Below are positions 9,532 through 17,182 of a stretch of DNA of 64,000 nt, one piece after another. The stretch lies in assembly GCF_006715145.1 (NCBI RefSeq), contig NZ_VFMR01000001.1, forward strand, positions 2,666,001 to 2,730,000. The letters are read 5' to 3'. Below the pieces are notes generated by a model that was not told where the DNA came from, searched no databases, and saw only the letters and a list, made by a program, of their open reading frames with translations. Made by a program: the position numbers and the translations under genes. Position 1 is the stretch's first letter; each line of letters starts with the position of its first letter. This stretch comes from Microbacterium sp. SLBN-146. GTDB taxonomy: Bacteria; Actinomycetota; Actinomycetes; Actinomycetales; Microbacteriaceae.

Positions 9532-9537
9532 TAACAT
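9532..9537 (+). promoter_or_regulatory. -10 box TAACAT for a leaderless gene
   Basis: TAACAT lies 7 nt before the ATG at 9545, the spacing expected when transcription starts at the start codon. No Shine-Dalgarno sequence is present. Confidence 0.55.
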
Positions 9538-9544
9538 CTGACAC

Positions 9545-10039
9545 ATGGTGGTCCGGCGATTGTTCTTCTGGTGGCTGATCCCGGCCGCCTTCGTTCTCCC
9601 CCTGTGGATGCTGGTCGGCTGGATCGTCACCGGTGCCGGAGGCTGGGCGCTCCTGTGGGTCTTCTTCGCGATTCCCGGCATCTTCGTGTGGCAGGTGATT
9701 CTCACACTCCTCGTGCGCGCCCGAGGCACCGTTCGTGCCGAACGCGCCGTGTCCTGGTGGGATGTGGGAGCCTTCGCGATCTGGCACGCACTCGTCATCG
9801 CCCTGGGATTCTTCAACCCGACGTGGTGGGCCCCGTTGTTCGTCGCAGCCATGGCTGTCGGCGTCGGACTGCTGTGGCTGGAGTTCTGGCAGCTGTGGAG
9901 TGAGGCACGGCCCTCGCGATTCGTCCTCCGTACGACAGAAGGCCTCGGGTACATCCCGGCTCCGGCGCCGGAGCCAGCTCGGAGCACACCGGATGACATC
10001 ATCGTCATCACGGAAAGTCGGGAGCGGTCCGCGCCGTAG
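9545..10039 (+). CDS. Four-helix membrane protein of unknown function
   Basis: 164 residues with four predicted membrane helices (about 8-30, 36-58, 72-92, 96-116), rich in Trp and Phe. A cytoplasmic Pro/Ala/Glu tail follows from about 120. No enzymatic motif is visible. Apparently leaderless. It sits between map and rplS in its own orientation and is not obviously co-transcribed with either. I do not recognise a function. Confidence 0.8.
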   Translation: MVVRRLFFWWLIPAAFVLPLWMLVGWIVTGAGGWALLWVFFAIPGIFVWQVILTLLVRARGTVRAERAVSWWDVGAFAIWHALVIALGFFNPTWWAPLFVAAMAVGVGLLWLEFWQLWSEARPSRFVLRTTEGLGYIPAPAPEPARSTPDDIIVITESRERSAP

Positions 10040-10055
10040 CCCTCCCATCCGTTCT

Positions 10056-10089
10056 GGTTTTGCGAGCCCGCGCCGGCATGGCAGAATAG
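10056..10089 (+). promoter_or_regulatory. Putative rplS promoter, twin of the rpsP promoter
   Basis: GGTTTTGCGA (10056-10065) and TGGCAGAATAG (10079-10089) repeat the blocks seen before rpsP at nearly the same spacing. A transcript starting here would have a leader of about 130 nt before the rplS ATG. Confidence 0.6.
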
Positions 10090-10098
10090 ATCTTTGTG

Positions 10099-10122
10099 CC
10101 CTGACCCGGCTCTGCCTCAGGG
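10099..10122 (+). promoter_or_regulatory. Leader hairpin upstream of rplS
   Basis: CCCTGA (10099-10104) pairs with TCAGGG (10117-10122) around a 12-nt loop, just downstream of the promoter-like blocks. It matches the position and loop length of the longer hairpin before rpsP. A candidate leader element; no ligand-protein site is proven. Confidence 0.3.
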
Positions 10123-10221
10123 GAGTCCGCTCGCCGCGATCCGTCCGGTGACATCGGGTGCACCACTTCCATTTCACTTCTTCCCGCGGTCGACCTGTGG
10201 CGGTCGCAGAGAGAGACGATC

Positions 10222-10569
10222 ATGCAGATCCTCGACTCCGTCGACGCAGCATCGCTGCGTTCCGACATCCCCGTCTTCGCCCCCGGCGACACTGTCAAGG
10301 TGCACGTCAACATCACGGAGGGCAACCGCTCGCGTATCCAGGTCTTCCAGGGCGTCGTGATCGGTCGCTCCGGTGATGGCGTGCGCGAGACCTTCACGGT
10401 CCGCAAGATCAGCTTCCAGGTCGGCGTGGAGCGTACGTTCCCCGTCCACAGCCCCGTCATCGACCACATCGAGGTCGTGACGCGTGGTGACGTCCGCCGC
10501 GCCAAGCTCTACTACCTGCGCAACCTTCGCGGCAAGAAGGCCAAGATCAAGGAGAAGCGCGACAACTGA
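10222..10569 (+). CDS. rplS: 50S ribosomal protein L19
   Basis: 115 residues with the L19 signatures [43 protein letters not shown] and the basic tail [16 protein letters not shown]. It lies at the 30S-50S interface. The ATG at 10222 follows the purine-rich AGAGAGACGATC. It is a monocistronic unit with its own promoter-like motif and a strong terminator, unlike the rpsP-rimM-trmD-rplS operon of many bacteria. Confidence 0.98.
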   Translation: MQILDSVDAASLRSDIPVFAPGDTVKVHVNITEGNRSRIQVFQGVVIGRSGDGVRETFTVRKISFQVGVERTFPVHSPVIDHIEVVTRGDVRRAKLYYLRNLRGKKAKIKEKRDN

Positions 10570-10580
10570 CGCGCTTTCGA

Positions 10581-10610
10581 GAATGCCCCGGACTGAGGTC
10601 CGGGGCATTC
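10581..10610 (+). terminator. Strong intrinsic-type terminator after rplS
   Basis: GAATGCCCCGGAC (10581-10593) pairs perfectly with GTCCGGGGCATTC (10598-10610) around a TGAG loop: a 13-bp stem 12 nt after the rplS stop. It lacks a U-tract, as is usual for actinobacterial terminators. Confidence 0.85.
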
Positions 10611-10738
10611 GTGCGTGCAGGGTCGTTCCGACCCGCCGCGTGAACCACACCGTCGTGCCCGTCGTCCGAGCTTCCATGTGCGAACCTTGGGGGGTGGGAT
10701 CACCGATGGACGGTGGATCCCGTCTCCGAAGGAAACCC

Positions 10739-11512
10739 ATGACCACGCAGCAGTCGGCGGCCCCTGAGCCGGCGCCCACCTCGACCCTGATGGCAGAGAC
10801 GCCGAGCAGGAGTCGGGGATGGCTCATCTTCCTGCGCGACGTCGTCGTGATCGTGCTCATCGCGGTCTTGGTGTCGTTCCTCGTCAAGACGTTCGTGATC
10901 CGGTCGTTCTACATCCCCTCGGGGTCGATGGAGGACACGCTCATGGTGGATGATCGCATCTTCGTCGACGAGCTGACACCGCGATTCGGGGCGTACGAGC
11001 GGGGCGACATCGTCGTCTTCCGTGACCCGGGCGGGTGGCTTCCGCCATCGAACCGGCCGGAGCGAGCGCCCGTCGTCGAGGCGGTCGACTGGGTGCTCTC
11101 TCTCGTGGGCCTGACGGCTCCCGACAGTGACGACCACCTCGTCAAGCGCATCATCGGGTTGCCGGGAGACCACGTCGTGTGCTGCAACGACCTCGGCCAG
11201 ATCACGGTGAACGGCGTCGCGATCGACGAGACGTCGTACACGAAGCTCCCCGGGGGCAGCCCGGCGTCCGCCGACGCATTCGACGTGACGGTACCCGAGG
11301 GAAGCCTCTGGGTGCTCGGGGACAATCGGAATCGTTCGAAGGATTCCCGCTACAACACCGATCAGCCCGGACGTGGATTCGTCCCCGTCGACAACGTCGT
11401 CGGGCGTGCGTTCGTCGTCACTTGGCCCTTCGACCGTTGGGGACTCCTCGACTTCCACCACGAGGTCTTCGCCGGTGTGCCCGACCCCGAAGCGGAGAGC
11501 GCCGGCCCGTGA
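10739..11512 (+). CDS. lepB: Signal peptidase I
   Basis: Membrane-bound serine protease that removes signal peptides. The 257-residue product has an N-terminal cytoplasmic segment, one membrane helix (about 30-55), then the S26 motifs: catalytic Ser in FYIPSGSMEDTLMV, catalytic Lys in LVKRIIGLPGDHV, and WVLGDNRNRSKDSR. The ATG at 10739 follows AAGGA by a good distance. Its stop overlaps the rnhB GTG (GTGA), placing the two genes in one operon. Confidence 0.96.
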   Translation: MTTQQSAAPEPAPTSTLMAETPSRSRGWLIFLRDVVVIVLIAVLVSFLVKTFVIRSFYIPSGSMEDTLMVDDRIFVDELTPRFGAYERGDIVVFRDPGGWLPPSNRPERAPVVEAVDWVLSLVGLTAPDSDDHLVKRIIGLPGDHVVCCNDLGQITVNGVAIDETSYTKLPGGSPASADAFDVTVPEGSLWVLGDNRNRSKDSRYNTDQPGRGFVPVDNVVGRAFVVTWPFDRWGLLDFHHEVFAGVPDPEAESAGP

Positions 11513-12168
11513 CGGTGGCGGATCCCCGGCTCACCCTGGAGCGCCGGCTTCTGAAGGATCACTCCCTCGTCATCGCGTGCGACGAGGTCGGACGGGGCGC
11601 CTTGGCGGGCCCCGTCGCCGTCGGGGCGGCCGTCATCGATGCTCAGCGATCCCGGAAGCGGATACCGCAGGGACTCCGCGATTCGAAGCTCGTGCCCGAA
11701 GCGCGGCGTGCCGATGTCGCCGCGCGCGCGGCATCGTGGGTCTCAGCGAGCGCCGTCGGATGGGCGAGTTCAGCCGAGATCGACGAGATCGGCATCATGC
11801 GCGCGTTGGGGCTTGCGACGATCCGCGCTCTCGCGGATCTCCGTGCCCACGGCATCGTGACCGAGGACGCCATCGTGATCCTCGACGGCAACTACGACTA
11901 CATCACGGCGGCCGGAGCGGAGGGACTCCGTGTGCGCCCTGTCGTCAAGGCCGACCGCGACTGTGCGAGCGCCGCCGCGGCATCCGTCATCGCCAAGGTC
12001 GCGCGCGACGACCTCATGACGCGCCTGCATGCCGAAGAGCCCGTGTACGCGTGGGAACGGAACAAGGGATACGCGAGCGCGACGCATCGCGACGCGATCC
12101 GCTCCCATGGACTCAGCACGCACCACCGGGCGTCCTGGGCCATCGCCGACGCCCCGACCCTCTTCTGA
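11509..12168 (+). CDS. rnhB: Ribonuclease HII
   Basis: Cleaves RNA in RNA-DNA hybrids and single ribonucleotides in DNA. The 219-residue product has VIACDEVGRGALAGPVAVGAAV (the Asp-Glu pair), the ILDGN segment and VVKADRDCASAAAASVIAKVARD, which supplies the other acidic residues. The GTG at 11509 overlaps the lepB stop; a second in-frame GTG at 11515 is an equally plausible start. Confidence 0.95.
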   Translation: MTVADPRLTLERRLLKDHSLVIACDEVGRGALAGPVAVGAAVIDAQRSRKRIPQGLRDSKLVPEARRADVAARAASWVSASAVGWASSAEIDEIGIMRALGLATIRALADLRAHGIVTEDAIVILDGNYDYITAAGAEGLRVRPVVKADRDCASAAAASVIAKVARDDLMTRLHAEEPVYAWERNKGYASATHRDAIRSHGLSTHHRASWAIADAPTLF

Positions 12169-12197
12169 CGACGTGGGCGATCTAGGATGGATGAACC

Positions 12198-12521
12198 ATG
12201 GATGACGACGTCTTCGAGGACTATGACCGCGAGCTCGAGCTGGCGCTGTACAAGGAGTACCGCGATGTCGTGTCGCAGTTCCAGTATGTGATCGAGACCG
12301 AGCGGAGGTTCTATCTCGCGAACGAGGTGAACGTCGTCCGGCGCGACACGGAGCACGATTTCTACTTCGAGATCTCGATGACGGACGTCTGGGTATGGGA
12401 CATCTACCGCGCCGATCGCTTCGTGAAGAGCGTTCGCGTGCTCACGTTCAAGGACGTCAACGTCGAGGAACTGTCACGGCGCGACTTCCACCTCCCCGAG
12501 GAACTCTCACTCGACTCTTGA
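12198..12521 (+). CDS. DUF2469-family conserved actinobacterial protein
   Basis: 107 residues, strongly acidic at the N terminus (MDDDVFEDYDRELELALYKEYRDVV), with the family core RRFYLANEVNVVRRDTEHDFYFEISMTDVWVWD. This small protein is almost always found between rnhB and yraN in actinobacteria; its function is not known. A TAGGAT box lies 9 nt before the ATG, so its mRNA leader would be nearly absent. Confidence 0.9.
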   Translation: MDDDVFEDYDRELELALYKEYRDVVSQFQYVIETERRFYLANEVNVVRRDTEHDFYFEISMTDVWVWDIYRADRFVKSVRVLTFKDVNVEELSRRDFHLPEELSLDS

Positions 12522-12619
12522 TGTCGTCTTCTCCTCCCCAGCGGGGCCTCACCGCCGTGTCCTCCACGGATGTCGAGAAGCTGCCGCACCAGAAGTAGGC
12601 CGTCGCCCACGCTGGGCAC

Positions 12620-12988
12620 ATGGCAGCAAAAGACGAACTGGGCCGCGCGGGCGAAGACCGCGCCGTTCGACACCTTCAGGACCTCGGCTATACCGTTCTC
12701 GATCGCAACTGGCGGTGTCGCGCCGGCGAGATCGACATCGTGGCGAGCCTCGGGAGCGATCTCGTCGTCGTCGAGGTCAAGACCCGCCGCAGTGAGGACT
12801 TCGGCCATCCGCTCGCGGCCATCAATGCCGTCAAGCGCGCCCGCCTGTGGCGATTGGCGATGGCGTGGATCGCCGAGCATCGGACTTCTGTCAGCTATGG
12901 ACGCCTGCGCTTCGCGGCGATCGGAGTCCTCGGACCGGAGCCCGCAACAGCCCGCGTCGAGATGCTCCCGGATCTCGAACTGCGATGA
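12620..12988 (+). CDS. YraN (UPF0102) family endonuclease-like protein
   Basis: 122 residues with a PD-(D/E)xK-like core: GRAGEDRAVRHLQDLGY, CRAGEIDIVAS and LVVVEVKTRR. Members are predicted nucleases tied to DNA uptake or repair by genomic context; the activity is not established. The stop overlaps the next ATG as ATGA, so it is coupled to the ComM-type gene and to dprA. Confidence 0.93.
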   Translation: MAAKDELGRAGEDRAVRHLQDLGYTVLDRNWRCRAGEIDIVASLGSDLVVVEVKTRRSEDFGHPLAAINAVKRARLWRLAMAWIAEHRTSVSYGRLRFAAIGVLGPEPATARVEMLPDLELR

Positions 12989-14511
12989 GCCTCGCTCGTA
13001 CGTGGTCCGTCGCCTTGAGCGGCGTGGATGGACACCTCGTCGAGGTCGAGGCCGATCTCTCGAACCAGCAACCCGATTTCCGGATCATCGGACTCGCTGA
13101 CAAGGCACTCGGCGAAGCGGCGCAGCGCGTCCACAACGCGGCCGCGAACAGCGGCCTCGAGCTCCCTCGACGAAAGCTGACCGTCAATCTCTCGCCCGCG
13201 AACCTGCCGAAGCACGGATCGGGGTTCGACGTCGCGATCGCCGTGGCTGCGCTTGCGACGGAGGGCACGTGGAATGCGGCTTCGCTCATGAGCACTGCGC
13301 ATGTGGGTGAGCTGGGCCTCGACGGACGGCTCAGGCCGGTACCGGGGGTGCTCCCGGCGGTCGTCGCTGCAGCACGCGCAGGATTGCGCCGAGTCGTCGT
13401 GCCACTGGCGAACCTCGAAGAGGCGAGCCTCGTGGACACGATCGAGGTTCACGGAGCGGCGAGCCTCGCTGCCGTCGCGGCACTGCACGGCGCGGAGGTC
13501 GTGGTCGACGATGTCGATGCCGTCCAGCTGAACGCCGAGCCTGTGCCGGCGCCGCCCCGCGTCGATCTCTCCGACGTCGTGGGCCAGCCCGAAGCCGTCG
13601 AGGCGCTGGTCGTGGCAGCCGTCGGCGGCCATCACCTCTTGATGTCCGGTCCGCCCGGCGCCGGGAAGACGATGCTCGCACGCCGCCTGCCCGGCATCCT
13701 CCCCGATCTCGACGACGCTGATGCGTTGGCCTGCGCATCGATTCGTTCACTCGCGGGTCATGCCGTCACTGATCTCTCGCGGACGCCTCCCTTCGAAGCT
13801 CCGCATCACAGCGTCAGCGTCGCCGCACTCGTCGGAGGCGGGTCGCGGTCGGTGCGGCCCGGTGCGATCGCTCGAGCGAGCGGAGGCGTGCTCTTCCTCG
13901 ACGAAGCGGGCGAGTTCCAGACTTCGGCCCTCGATGCGCTGCGTCAGCCGCTCGAGAACGGCACGATCGAGATTCACCGGACCGGGTTCTCAGCGCTCTT
14001 CCCCGCTCGATTCCAGCTCATCCTCGCGACGAACCCGTGCCCCTGCGGCAACTACGGAGTACGCGGCGGCACGTGCGTGTGCACGCCGATGGCCATCCGA
14101 CGCTATCTGGGTCGGCTGTCCGGCCCCCTCCTGGATCGCATCGATATCGAACTCCATCTCGCGCGGGTCTCGGTGGCCGACCGCGTCGGCCACGCCGCGC
14201 CCACGTCGACCGCGGAGGCGCGTGCACGCGTGGCGGAAGCGCGGCGCCATTCCGCTGCACGCCTCGCCGGCACGCCGTGGAAGCTCAACGCGGAGGTGCC
14301 GGGGACGTGGTTGCGCGATGGTCCGAGCGCGCCGTCGCCGACCGTCCGACGTGCGCTCGATGTCGCGCTTCAGCGTGGATCGCTGACGCTCCGGGGATAT
14401 GACCGGGTTCTTCGACTCGCCTGGTCGCTCGCCGATCTGGCTCAGCGCCCCCAATTGTCCATCGACGACGTCGGACGCGCGCTGTTTCTCAAGAGAGGTG
14501 CAGGGGAGTGA
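12985..14511 (+). CDS. ComM/YifB-type AAA+ ATPase (Mg-chelatase-like)
   Basis: 508 residues: an N-terminal Lon-like substrate domain (VDGHLVEVEADLSNQQPDFRIIGL, NLSPANLPKHGSGFDVAIA), a Walker A GPPGAGKTML, Walker B VLFLDEAGEF, and a four-cysteine insert NPCPCGNYGVRGGTCVC. In Gram-negative transformers ComM is a helicase that widens branches during recombination of incoming DNA. It is coupled to yraN (ATGA) and to dprA (GTGA), so the three genes form a DNA-processing operon that the prophage now breaks. Confidence 0.93.
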   Translation: MSLARTWSVALSGVDGHLVEVEADLSNQQPDFRIIGLADKALGEAAQRVHNAAANSGLELPRRKLTVNLSPANLPKHGSGFDVAIAVAALATEGTWNAASLMSTAHVGELGLDGRLRPVPGVLPAVVAAARAGLRRVVVPLANLEEASLVDTIEVHGAASLAAVAALHGAEVVVDDVDAVQLNAEPVPAPPRVDLSDVVGQPEAVEALVVAAVGGHHLLMSGPPGAGKTMLARRLPGILPDLDDADALACASIRSLAGHAVTDLSRTPPFEAPHHSVSVAALVGGGSRSVRPGAIARASGGVLFLDEAGEFQTSALDALRQPLENGTIEIHRTGFSALFPARFQLILATNPCPCGNYGVRGGTCVCTPMAIRRYLGRLSGPLLDRIDIELHLARVSVADRVGHAAPTSTAEARARVAEARRHSAARLAGTPWKLNAEVPGTWLRDGPSAPSPTVRRALDVALQRGSLTLRGYDRVLRLAWSLADLAQRPQLSIDDVGRALFLKRGAGE

Positions 14512-15254
14512 TCGAGATCGACATGACACCGCGGACCGCGCGTGAGTCCCTCGGCCGTCTCGCTGTCGATGACGACGACACCACCGTCGTCGTCCGATAC
14601 GCACGCGCGATCTGGAGCGCCCTCGTGGAGCCGGGCGACGGCGTCGCGGGAAGATTCATCGGCGCTCTGGGAGCCGTCGAAGCGTTGCGCGTCGTCGTAG
14701 CAGCAGCGGCGGGAAGTGGTCCGCCGGCGATGGACTCGGACGACCTGAAGCGGGGATGTGAGCGCTGGATACCGCGGTTGAAGAAGGGCGGGGTGAGCGA
14801 CGCCCTGGCTGTCGCGGGGCGCACCCGTGTCCGACTCGTGATCCCCGAAGACGCGGATTGGCCGCGTTCGCTCGCTGACCTCGGCGACCACGAACCCGTT
14901 GCCCTGTGGGCCCGGGGCGACACGGACGCTCTCCGGAGGTCGCCGGTGGGCGTGGCGATCGTCGGTGCGCGCGCGTCGACCGCCTACGGCGATCGTGTCG
15001 CGGGCGAGTTGGCGACCGAACTCGGCTCCAGCGGCATAACTGTCGTGTCGGGCGCCGCCTACGGCATCGATGGGAGCGCGCATCGAGCAGCCCTCGCCGT
15101 CGATGCTCTCACCGTCGCATTTCTCGCGGGCGGGGTCGAGGAGGCCTACCCGCGCGGGCATACCCGCCTCATCGACACGATCGCGGAGAGGGGCCTCCTC
15201 CTCAGTGAGGCGCCCTGCGGATCGCGCCCGACCAAGTGGAGGTTCCTGCACTAG
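14508..15254 (+). pseudogene. dprA: dprA, 5' part, truncated by prophage insertion
   Basis: DprA loads RecA on incoming single-stranded DNA. The Rossmann-fold start is present (GVAIVGARASTAYGDRVA, VVSGAAYGIDGSAHRAAL, LAGGVEEAYPRGH, LLSEAPCGS), but the frame ends at RFLH-stop, with the last His codon and the TAG supplied by the prophage. 248 codons are left. The conserved RNRLIAALS segment and the rest of the fold are on the far side at 32327-32771. The truncated protein lacks half of the core fold and is very probably inactive. The GTG start overlaps the preceding stop. Confidence 0.95.
15249..15250 (+). other. attL core dinucleotide CA
   Basis: The chromosome-prophage junction. The sequences TTCCTG-CA (left) and TTCTGT-CA (right, 32325-32326) share only CA at this point. 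Joining left flank, CA and right flank makes a single Gln codon and restores dprA in frame. A 2-bp core is what a serine integrase leaves. Confidence 0.85.
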
Positions 15255-15320
15255 AAATGCAGACATGTCGACACGGACTACAGTTTTCGCACTGGCGTCA
15301 TCGCACCTTCGTCTCCCCGC

Positions 15321-15326
15321 TACTAT
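15321..15326 (+). promoter_or_regulatory. -10 box TACTAT for the leaderless TIR gene
   Basis: TACTAT ends 6 nt before the ATG at 15333, within 85 bp of attL. The cargo genes therefore have their own promoter inside the prophage and can be expressed in the lysogen, apart from the lytic genes, which run the other way. Confidence 0.6.
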
Positions 15327-15332
15327 CGCCAC

Positions 15333-16235
15333 ATGCAAGTCACGGAGTACATCGGCACCCAGCGACCAACGCCCCAGACGCTCTACCGAGTTGGCATGAC
15401 GTTGGAACCGTTGGTTCGTTGGTACGACGAGACACCAGACCCCGAGCGTCCCCACGACCACGGCGTGAGCATCGGGATGAATGACATGTACCGGCCCACC
15501 GGCATCATCGCCACGTTGCAGGCGTACGAGATAGGGTCCCGTCGCATCACGCCGAACACATCGGTCTCTTTAGTTGAAGAGAACCTACGCGATCTCATTC
15601 CGACTGAAGCAACCGCGTTCGAGATCGGGTTTACGTACGTGGGTTCGCCACAGCTGTACCCCGGACAGGCGTCCGTGATGATCTTGCACAGGGACGGAAG
15701 CCCGTCCACATATGTCCACGTTGAGATGCCTGATGAGCACGCAGTACCCACGCTGGACGCGGTCCGCGCGATTTTGAACGAGTTTCCCCTTGTCGTCAAT
15801 GAACCTCCAGTCGGGCCGCTGAAGGTGTTCATCGGCCACGGCGGGGATCGGAAGTGGGAGGTCGTGCGCGACTTGATCGCAGCCCAGGAAGGGTATGAGG
15901 TAGTCGCGTTCGAGTCCGAGCCGCGCGCCGGTTCGATCAATCTCGACGTGGTTGAGGGCTTGATCACAAGCGCAGGCGCGGCCGTCATCGTGATGACCGG
16001 GACTGACCGCGTGGAAGGGGGCCTCCGTGCCCGTCAAAACGTCATTCATGAGTTGGGATTCGCCCAGGGTCGGCTAGGCCGATTCGAGACAATTGTGATG
16101 GCTGAGGAAGGCGTTGAGCGCTTCACAAACCTTGGAGGGCTGAATGAGATTCGCTTTCCGACCGGGCAGATACACACCGCCAACGACGAAGTGCTCGCCG
16201 CTCTCGCGCTTCGGGCGCGCGCTAGAGGCGCGTAA
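15333..16235 (+). CDS. TIR-domain protein (CAP12/predicted nucleotide-binding type), candidate anti-phage effector
   Basis: 300 residues. Residues about 164-290 match the TIR-like family found in cyclic-nucleotide defence effectors: KVFIGHGGDRKWEVVRDLI (164-182), VVEGLITSAGAAVIVMTG (206-223), RARQNVIHELGFAQGRLGR (232-250) and GLNEIRFPTGQI (269-280). Glu240 in NVIHELG is the likely catalytic glutamate of a TIR NADase. The first 163 residues are a separate domain I do not recognise; by analogy they may sense a phage protein or a signal nucleotide. Leaderless start. The stop overlaps the next gene as TAATG. Role in defence is inferred from family and position. Confidence 0.85.
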   Translation: MQVTEYIGTQRPTPQTLYRVGMTLEPLVRWYDETPDPERPHDHGVSIGMNDMYRPTGIIATLQAYEIGSRRITPNTSVSLVEENLRDLIPTEATAFEIGFTYVGSPQLYPGQASVMILHRDGSPSTYVHVEMPDEHAVPTLDAVRAILNEFPLVVNEPPVGPLKVFIGHGGDRKWEVVRDLIAAQEGYEVVAFESEPRAGSINLDVVEGLITSAGAAVIVMTGTDRVEGGLRARQNVIHELGFAQGRLGRFETIVMAEEGVERFTNLGGLNEIRFPTGQIHTANDEVLAALALRARARGA

Positions 16236-16816
16236 TGCGAGGCCGACAGCTCGGGTTGAGCGGGGGAGACCTCATCACCTACCAGGCGGGTGAGGTTGCC
16301 TTGCTCGGCGCAAAGATCGACGGCTACTTCGAAACATGGATCAGGCATCGATCGGACTGGAGTCAAGGCGTGCCGAAGGTGCCGTTTAGCCTGAAGGACA
16401 AGCACAAGCTGGCGCGCAAGCTGGCGGCAGATGTGCCGAACGCGACCCCCGAAGAGGTCGAGATGATGCGGGGCGCGCTCACGGCTGCCTATGAAGCGAT
16501 GCAGCACCGGCACGCAATCGTTCATAACGAGTGGGGGGCGTTCGAGGATCGACCGGATGTCATCATGCTGATGACGCGCGAACTCCCGTCAGACCAGCCG
16601 CGCGAACAGTCCCACGAGCGTTGGGAAGAGGTACGTGTGGAGCTTCAGCGTGCGTCGGCTCGGATGCACTGGCTGGTCTTCATGGCGTGGGGCATCCGGG
16701 ACGTGCCTGGGCACAACTACGACCACGACTTCGAGATCGTCCGCGGAGAGTTCGACATTTTGCCAGGAGGCATCGCCTACCGTCCGTGGTCGTGGCGTCC
16801 GTCCGAAGACGGTTAG
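16235..16816 (+). CDS. Protein with a HEPN-type R-H-x3-H motif, partner of the TIR gene
   Basis: 193 residues, mostly helical by composition. RHAIVH (residues 92-97, within YEAMQHRHAIVHNEWG) fits the R-[N/D/H]-x3-H pattern of HEPN ribonucleases, placed at the start of a helix after a long helical stretch (EVEMMRGALTAAYEAMQ). No other motif is evident. The 1-bp overlap with the TIR stop implies coupled translation. It may be an RNase toxin, a regulator of the TIR protein or a structural HEPN; I cannot tell which. The Rx4H motif is seen directly, the HEPN fold is inferred. Confidence 0.55.
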   Translation: MRGRQLGLSGGDLITYQAGEVALLGAKIDGYFETWIRHRSDWSQGVPKVPFSLKDKHKLARKLAADVPNATPEEVEMMRGALTAAYEAMQHRHAIVHNEWGAFEDRPDVIMLMTRELPSDQPREQSHERWEEVRVELQRASARMHWLVFMAWGIRDVPGHNYDHDFEIVRGEFDILPGGIAYRPWSWRPSEDG

Positions 16817-16821
16817 CTAGC

Positions 16822-16827
16822 TACGGT
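16822..16827 (+). promoter_or_regulatory. -10 box TACGGT before the third cargo gene
   Basis: TACGGT lies 6 nt before the ATG at 16834 and just after the stop of the HEPN-motif gene. This suggests an extra leaderless promoter for the small membrane protein. Confidence 0.4.
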
Positions 16828-16833
16828 AGGCGC

Positions 16834-17178
16834 ATGGAACTGCTCGACATCCTCGGCTTGATCCCGAACTACATTGGTGCGCTGGCTGGTGTTGGCGCGC
16901 TAGTGGTGTCGATCTTTGCTTACAACCGATCGAAGACAGCGAAGTCTGAGACGGCGGAGGTCGCGAAGATTCTTTCCCAGGCGCTGCTCGAACTCGCGAA
17001 GCCTCGCGAAGTCACGAAGACGGTTGAGTCGCTACGCGATCACATCCAGGTTTCGGATGAGGTAGCGGCGCAGATCGCCCGCGCTGAGGCGATGGACCGG
17101 TCGACGTTCAATCGCCTTCGCGATGAGCTGAAGCGGGAGCTAAAACACCCGTCGTCAACTCGTCAGCTTCTAGGTTGA
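16834..17178 (+). CDS. Small one-helix membrane protein, third gene of the attL cargo
   Basis: 114 residues: an N-terminal membrane helix (about 8-29, IPNYIGALAGVGALVVSIFA) then a charged helical tail (KTAKSETAEVAKILSQALLELAK ... RLRDELKRELKHP). It starts 17 bp after the HEPN-motif gene and ends 4 bp from the converging tail fibre gene. The helix-plus-coiled-tail layout fits a membrane anchor or a superinfection-exclusion protein. It shares the ALVVSI helix and layout with the protein at 30357-30959. Function unknown. Confidence 0.75.
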   Translation: MELLDILGLIPNYIGALAGVGALVVSIFAYNRSKTAKSETAEVAKILSQALLELAKPREVTKTVESLRDHIQVSDEVAAQIARAEAMDRSTFNRLRDELKRELKHPSSTRQLLG

Positions 17179-17182
17179 CGGC

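Noticed and set aside
12522-12619. A small gene between DUF2469 and yraN
   Set aside because: Open frames here are short, unsupported by a ribosome site or -10 box, and overlap the real genes out of frame.
15241-15290. A tRNA or long direct repeat as the attachment site
   Set aside because: No tRNA-like sequence is present at either end and the shared core is only CA, as expected for a serine integrase.
16834-17178. The small membrane protein as a phage holin
   Set aside because: It is on the strand opposite to the late genes, behind its own promoter, has one helix with a long charged tail and no adjacent endolysin.
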